Of a stretch of 64,000 nucleotides of DNA, positions 60,685-64,000 are shown one piece after another (positions within the stretch are counted from its first letter, which is position 1; each line of letters opens with the position of its first letter). Source of the stretch: Streptomyces caeruleatus (GTDB lineage: Bacteria > Actinomycetota > Actinomycetes > Streptomycetales > Streptomycetaceae); assembly GCF_001514235.1 (NCBI RefSeq), contig NZ_KQ948935.1, positions 1 to 64,000 of the forward strand. Direction: 5' to 3'. The notes below the pieces were generated by a model that saw only the letters and a list, made by a program, of their open reading frames with translations, made no database searches and was not told the DNA's origin. A program made the translations under genes and the position numbers.

Positions 60685-61413
60685 GTGAGCGACAACCAAC
60701 TGCGGGTCGTCTGGATCTACCCGGACCTGCTCAGCACCTACGGCGACCAGGGCAACGTCCTCGTCGTGGAGCGCCGCGCGCGGCAGCGCGGCCTCGACGT
60801 GGCCCGACTCGACGTGCGCAGCGACCAGCCGATCCCGACCTCCGGCGACATCTATCTGATCGGCGGCGGCGAGGACCGTCCGCAGCGGCTCGCGGCCGAG
60901 CGGCTGCGCCGGGACGGCGGTCTGCACCGGGCCGTCGAGAACGGCGCGATCGTGTTCTCGGTGTGCGCGGGCTACCAGATCCTCGGCCACGAGTTCATCA
61001 ACGACCTCGGTCAGCGCGAGCCCGGCCTCGGGCTGATCGACGTGGTGTCCGTCCGTGGTGAGGGCGAGCGGTGCGTCGGTGACGTCCTCGGGGACATCGA
61101 CCCGCGGCTCGGCCTGCCTCCGCTGACCGGCTTCGAGAACCACCAGGGCGTCACCCACCTCGGCCCGACCGCCCGCCCCTTCGCCCAGGTCCGCTTCGGC
61201 AACGGCAACGGAACCGGGGACGGCACGGAGGGCGCGTACAACGACACCGTCTTCGGTACGTACATGCACGGCCCGGTGCTGGCCCGCAACCCGCTGATCG
61301 CGGACCACCTGCTGAAGCTGGCGCTCGACGTGAACGCGCTGCCGCCGACCGACGACCGCTGGTACGAGGCGCTGCGGGGCGAGCGGATCGCGGCCGCGCA
61401 GCAGCCCGCTTGA
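60685..61413 (+). CDS. gatD: Lipid II isoglutaminyl synthase, GatD glutaminase subunit
   Basis: A 242-residue class-I-like glutamine amidotransferase with the catalytic Cys in FSVCAGYQILGHEF and the His in GTYMHGPVLARN. It hydrolyses glutamine and passes ammonia to MurT to amidate lipid II. GTG start after AGGGGACTTAA. Confidence 0.92.
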   Translation: MSDNQLRVVWIYPDLLSTYGDQGNVLVVERRARQRGLDVARLDVRSDQPIPTSGDIYLIGGGEDRPQRLAAERLRRDGGLHRAVENGAIVFSVCAGYQILGHEFINDLGQREPGLGLIDVVSVRGEGERCVGDVLGDIDPRLGLPPLTGFENHQGVTHLGPTARPFAQVRFGNGNGTGDGTEGAYNDTVFGTYMHGPVLARNPLIADHLLKLALDVNALPPTDDRWYEALRGERIAAAQQPA

Positions 61414-61485
61414 GCGCTGTCGCGCAGCCCGTCTGACGGCCCGTCCGCACAGGTGAGCGGGGTCGTCCAGCAGGCGGACGCACGC

Positions 61486-61515
61486 TTCGGCCCCGCCCCC
61501 TGATGCCGCTAGGGT
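61486..61515 (+). promoter_or_regulatory. Candidate promoter of pfkA
   Basis: TTCGGC (61486-61491) and TAGGGT (61510-61515) are 18 bases apart, a typical Streptomyces housekeeping arrangement. The leader is about 57 bases and GAGAAGG lies 11 bases before the ATG. Confidence 0.4.
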
Positions 61516-61579
61516 GGCGGGGATTCGAGCCGGACAACGTGGTCCGGTCCCGGCCCACGTTGAGAAGGTATTGCGGGCT

Positions 61580-62605
61580 ATGCGCATTGGTGTCCTCACG
61601 TCCGGCGGCGACTGCCCCGGCCTGAACGCCGTCATCCGGTCCGTCGTGCACCGCGCCGTCGTCGACCACGGCGACGAGGTCATCGGCTTCCGGGACGGTT
61701 GGAAGGGCCTCCTGGAGTGCGACTACCTCAAGCTCGACCTCGACGCGGTGGGTGGCATCCTCGCCCGCGGCGGCACGATCCTCGGTTCCTCCCGGGTCCA
61801 GCCCTCCCATCTGCGGGACGGGGTGGAACGGGCCAAGGGCCATGTCGCGGAGCTCGGCCTCGACGCGATCATCCCGATCGGCGGCGAGGGCACGCTCAAG
61901 GCGGCCCGGCTCATGTCCGACAGCGGCCTGCCCGTCGTGGGTGTGCCGAAGACCATCGACAACGACATCGCGGTCACCGACGTCACCTTCGGCTTCGACA
62001 CGGCCGTGGGTGTGGCCACCGAGGCCCTGGACCGGCTCAAGACCACCGCCGAGTCCCACCAGCGGGTCCTCGTCGTCGAGGTCATGGGCCGCCACACCGG
62101 CTGGATCGCACTGCACTCCGGCATGGCGGCCGGCGCGCACGCCATCGTCGTACCGGAACGCCCCTTCGACATCGAGGAGTTGGCCCGTCGGGTCGGCGAG
62201 CGGTTCGACGCCGGGAAGCGCTTCGCGATCGTCGTGGCGGCCGAGGGCGCCAAGCCGATGCCGGGCTCCATGGAGTTCGACGAGGGCGGCAAGGACATCT
62301 ACGGCCACGAGCGCTTCGCCGGGATCGCCCGCCAGCTGTCGATCGAGCTGGAGCAGCGGCTCGGCAAGGAGGCGCGGCCGGTCATCCTGGGCCATGTGCA
62401 GCGGGGCGGTACGCCGACCGCGTACGACCGGGTGCTGGCGACGCGTTTCGGCTGGCATGCGGTGGAGGCCGTGCACCGGGGCGAGTTCGGTCATATGACG
62501 GCGCTGCGGGGGACGGACATCGTGATGGTGCCGCTCGCGGAGGCCGTGGAGACGTTGAAGACGGTCCCGGCGGACCGGTACGAAGAGGCTGAGTGCGTGC
62601 TCTGA
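61580..62605 (+). CDS. pfkA: 6-phosphofructokinase
   Basis: A 341-residue ATP- or PPi-type phosphofructokinase: GVLTSGGDCPGLNAVIRSVV, PIGGEGTLKAARLMSDSG, PKTIDNDIAVTDVTFGFDTA with the catalytic Asp, and VLGHVQRGG-like HVQRGGTPTAYDRVLATRF. The Gly-Gly-Glu-Gly in place of Gly-Gly-Asp-Gly is common in actinobacterial enzymes of this class. It phosphorylates fructose 6-phosphate in glycolysis. Monocistronic: it has its own promoter and terminator. Confidence 0.92.
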   Translation: MRIGVLTSGGDCPGLNAVIRSVVHRAVVDHGDEVIGFRDGWKGLLECDYLKLDLDAVGGILARGGTILGSSRVQPSHLRDGVERAKGHVAELGLDAIIPIGGEGTLKAARLMSDSGLPVVGVPKTIDNDIAVTDVTFGFDTAVGVATEALDRLKTTAESHQRVLVVEVMGRHTGWIALHSGMAAGAHAIVVPERPFDIEELARRVGERFDAGKRFAIVVAAEGAKPMPGSMEFDEGGKDIYGHERFAGIARQLSIELEQRLGKEARPVILGHVQRGGTPTAYDRVLATRFGWHAVEAVHRGEFGHMTALRGTDIVMVPLAEAVETLKTVPADRYEEAECVL

Positions 62606-62646
62606 GACTCGCCGCAGGGCCGCAGGTTGTCAGCAGTCTGCGGGTG

Positions 62647-62706
62647 GTTCGTGGCTTGTCGCGCCCACTCGGCGGAGCCGCACATCGATACAGCCCCGCG
62701 CCCCTG
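62647..62706. repeat. Degenerate dispersed repeat near 62.65 kb
   Basis: GTTCGTGGCTTGTCGCGCC followed by GATACAGCCCCGCGCCCCTG resembles another dispersed Streptomyces repeat seen by me as part of the same group, but the 21-base core is not present. It sits just before the pfkA terminator. Confidence 0.4.
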
Positions 62707-62716
62707 GGCGATGCAG

Positions 62717-62748
62717 CTGCCCCCGGTCGAGAGCTCGGCCGGGGGCAG
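62717..62748 (+). terminator. Terminator after pfkA
   Basis: CTGCCCCCGG (62717-62726) and CCGGGGGCAG (62739-62748) pair fully, with CGAG/CTCG pairing further in the loop. A following TTCTAGT suggests termination. Confidence 0.7.
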
Positions 62749-62804
62749 TTCTAGTCTGTGTGCGGACAGACTTGCACAACCCCCACGAATCAGGAGCCGC
62801 CGGA

Positions 62805-63755
62805 ATGGATCACAGCGGGCACGGCATGACCATGGATCTGCCGCCGTTCACGCTGGGGCGGGGTCTTCAGTGGTCGGCCGACCCGTTCTTCCTCGTCGCC
62901 TGCCTGGTGGCGCTCGCGCTGTACGGCTGGGGGGTCGTGCGGCTGCGGCGGCGTGGGGACGCGTGGTCCGTGGGGCGGACGGCCTCGTATGTCGTCGGGG
63001 TGCTGACCGTGATGCTCGTCATGTGCACCGGGCTGAACGACTACGGCATGGTCATGTTCAGCGTGCACATGGTGCAGCACATGGTGATCAGCATGCTGTC
63101 GCCGATCCTGATCCTGCTCGGAGCCCCGGTCACCCTGGCACTGCGGGCGCTGCCGCCGGCGGGACGCGGGCGCAAGGGGCCGCGGGAGCTGCTGCTGGCC
63201 CTGCTGCACAGCCGGTACATGCGGATCATCACGCATCCGGCGTTCACGATCCCGCTGTTCATCGCCAGCCTGTACGCGCTGTACTTCACGCCGCTCTTCG
63301 ACTTCCTGATGGGCTCCAAGACGGGGCACATCGCGATGATGGTGCACTTCCTCGCGGTGGGTGTGGTGTTCTTCTGGCCGATCATCGGCGTGGACCCGGG
63401 CCCGCACCGGCCGGGATATCTGATGCGGATGCTGGAGCTGTTCGCGGGGATGCCGTTCCACGCGTTCTTCGGGATCGCGTTGATGATGGCGTCGGAGCCG
63501 ATGGTCGAGACGTTCAAGAACCCGCCCGGCTCGCTCGGCATCGAGGCGCTCTCCGACCAGAACGCGGCCGGCGGTATCGCCTGGGCGTTCAGTGAGATTC
63601 CGTCCGTGCTGGTGCTGATCGCCCTGCTGTTCCAGTGGTACGGCTCGGAGCAGCGGCAGGCCCGTCGCAAGGACCGGGCCGCCGACCGGGACGGCGACAA
63701 GGAACTTGAGGCGTACAACGCCTATTTGGCCTCATTGAACGCACGCGGAAACTGA
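62805..63755 (+). CDS. CtaG-like cytochrome c oxidase assembly membrane protein
   Basis: A 316-residue membrane protein with about seven hydrophobic helices. Its N-terminus is His/Met-rich (MDHSGHGMTMDLPPF), and VMFSVHMVQHMVISMLSPIL and VHFLAVGVVFFWPIIGVDP contain the conserved His residues of the CtaG/DUF1404-like group that acts in copper delivery to cytochrome oxidase. AGGAG lies eight bases before the ATG. The C-terminus is charged. No oxidase genes are in the window. Confidence 0.75.
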   Translation: MDHSGHGMTMDLPPFTLGRGLQWSADPFFLVACLVALALYGWGVVRLRRRGDAWSVGRTASYVVGVLTVMLVMCTGLNDYGMVMFSVHMVQHMVISMLSPILILLGAPVTLALRALPPAGRGRKGPRELLLALLHSRYMRIITHPAFTIPLFIASLYALYFTPLFDFLMGSKTGHIAMMVHFLAVGVVFFWPIIGVDPGPHRPGYLMRMLELFAGMPFHAFFGIALMMASEPMVETFKNPPGSLGIEALSDQNAAGGIAWAFSEIPSVLVLIALLFQWYGSEQRQARRKDRAADRDGDKELEAYNAYLASLNARGN

Positions 63756-63762
63756 GGAAACC

Positions 63763-63779
63763 GAAAGGCTTCGCCTTTC
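63763..63779 (+). terminator. Short hairpin after the CtaG-like gene
   Basis: GAAAGGC and GCCTTTC (63763-63769 and 63773-63779) close on a TTC loop, eight bases after the stop. It is small and might be a weak terminator or pause site. Confidence 0.45.
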
Positions 63780-63824
63780 AGTAGCATGAAGCGCGTCGGG
63801 GGAACCGCACCGGGGGGAGCGGTA

Positions 63825-64000
63825 ATGGCGCTTCGTGTTTTGGTACGCAAGTTTTCCGTCCTGTGGGTCTGCGTACTCGTGTTGAGCGGGTGTGACCGGG
63901 ACGCGCCTTTGTTCGTCGTGAAGGCGGTGGCCGCGGGAGTTCCGTCGCTCGCGCCCTTCTTCGACGAGAGCCAGGGGCTGGGGCACGACGCGCAGGTCCG
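63825..64000 (+). CDS. Lipoprotein, start only (window end)
   Basis: The ATG at 63825 follows GGGGGGAG. The 58 visible residues contain a signal peptide and a lipobox (VLVLSGCDRD, Cys near residue 23), then VKAVAAGVPSLAPFFDESQG. This opening resembles DUF6777-type Streptomyces lipoproteins, but too little is visible to be sure. The gene continues beyond 64000. Confidence 0.55.
   Translation, partial: MALRVLVRKFSVLWVCVLVLSGCDRDAPLFVVKAVAAGVPSLAPFFDESQGLGHDAQV

Noticed and set aside
1..64000. tRNA, rRNA, integrase or transposase genes
   Set aside because: I looked for their usual motifs on both strands and saw none that could be supported.

Overview
The window is high-GC actinobacterial DNA, most likely from a Streptomyces chromosome. 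It carries a conservon (cvn) operon, a MurT/GatD pair, Tat-exported glycan hydrolases, SpoIIE-type phosphatase and SARP-type regulator genes, frequent GTG starts, ATGA/GTGA stop-start overlaps and a dispersed GC-rich palindromic repeat of a kind I associate with Streptomyces. No rRNA, tRNA, CRISPR array, transposase or integrase was recognised.

Layout. 0.2-4.0 kb: a DUF4436 membrane protein with a strong terminator, then a damaged CapA / ThiF-E1 / aspartate-carbamoyltransferase trio behind a promoter flanked by two matching inverted repeats. 4.1-9.2 kb: ArsR regulator divergent from RidA and a DHA2 efflux pump, then an XRE regulator / small protein / membrane protein cassette. 9.5-16.9 kb: a conservon (ATPase, fused double roadblock protein, DUF742, GTPase, ExxR-lacking P450), a second P450, an enoyl-CoA hydratase-like protein and a hotdog-like protein. 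16.9-28.2 kb: GH15, an alginate-lyase relic, GH88, an orphan SUKH-4 protein, a LysR regulator, two GH127-type arabinofuranosidases with single-base frameshifts, an ABC permease relic and a GH43 relic. 28.2-36.8 kb: small proteins, a sugar-binding lipoprotein transcribed after a multidomain SpoIIE phosphatase, a tandem-repeat region, and a divergent sugar ABC transporter with a paralogous binding protein, then DedA. 36.9-44.6 kb: a trypsin-like relic, a 1,739-residue protein with two GH43 domains, and a junction joining the 5' half of a P450 to the truncated 3' side of a SARP/AfsR-type regulator. 44.6-47.5 kb: DUF779, a phosphodiester glycosidase, a small membrane protein and a GDPD-like protein. 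47.7-64 kb: mostly intact metabolism and core genes: acyl-CoA dehydrogenase/quinone oxidoreductase operon, XRE-cupin regulator divergent from a thioredoxin-reductase-like flavoprotein, ATP-dependent DNA ligase and Nudix hydrolase, succinate-semialdehyde dehydrogenase, acyl-CoA dehydrogenase divergent from TetR, peptide deformylase, murT-gatD, pfkA, a CtaG-like protein and the start of a lipoprotein.

Two themes stand out. First, the window is rich in plant- and algal-polysaccharide enzymes (GH43, GH127, GH88, alginate-lyase relic) next to sugar ABC transporter genes, so it reads as a glycan-use region. Second, several genes in the first 45 kb are broken either by one-base changes in homopolymer runs or by abrupt junctions between two partial genes (about 3.19, 27.62 and 43.10 kb). 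The right-hand 17 kb shows none of this. Whether the damage is real decay or assembly error cannot be decided from the sequence alone.
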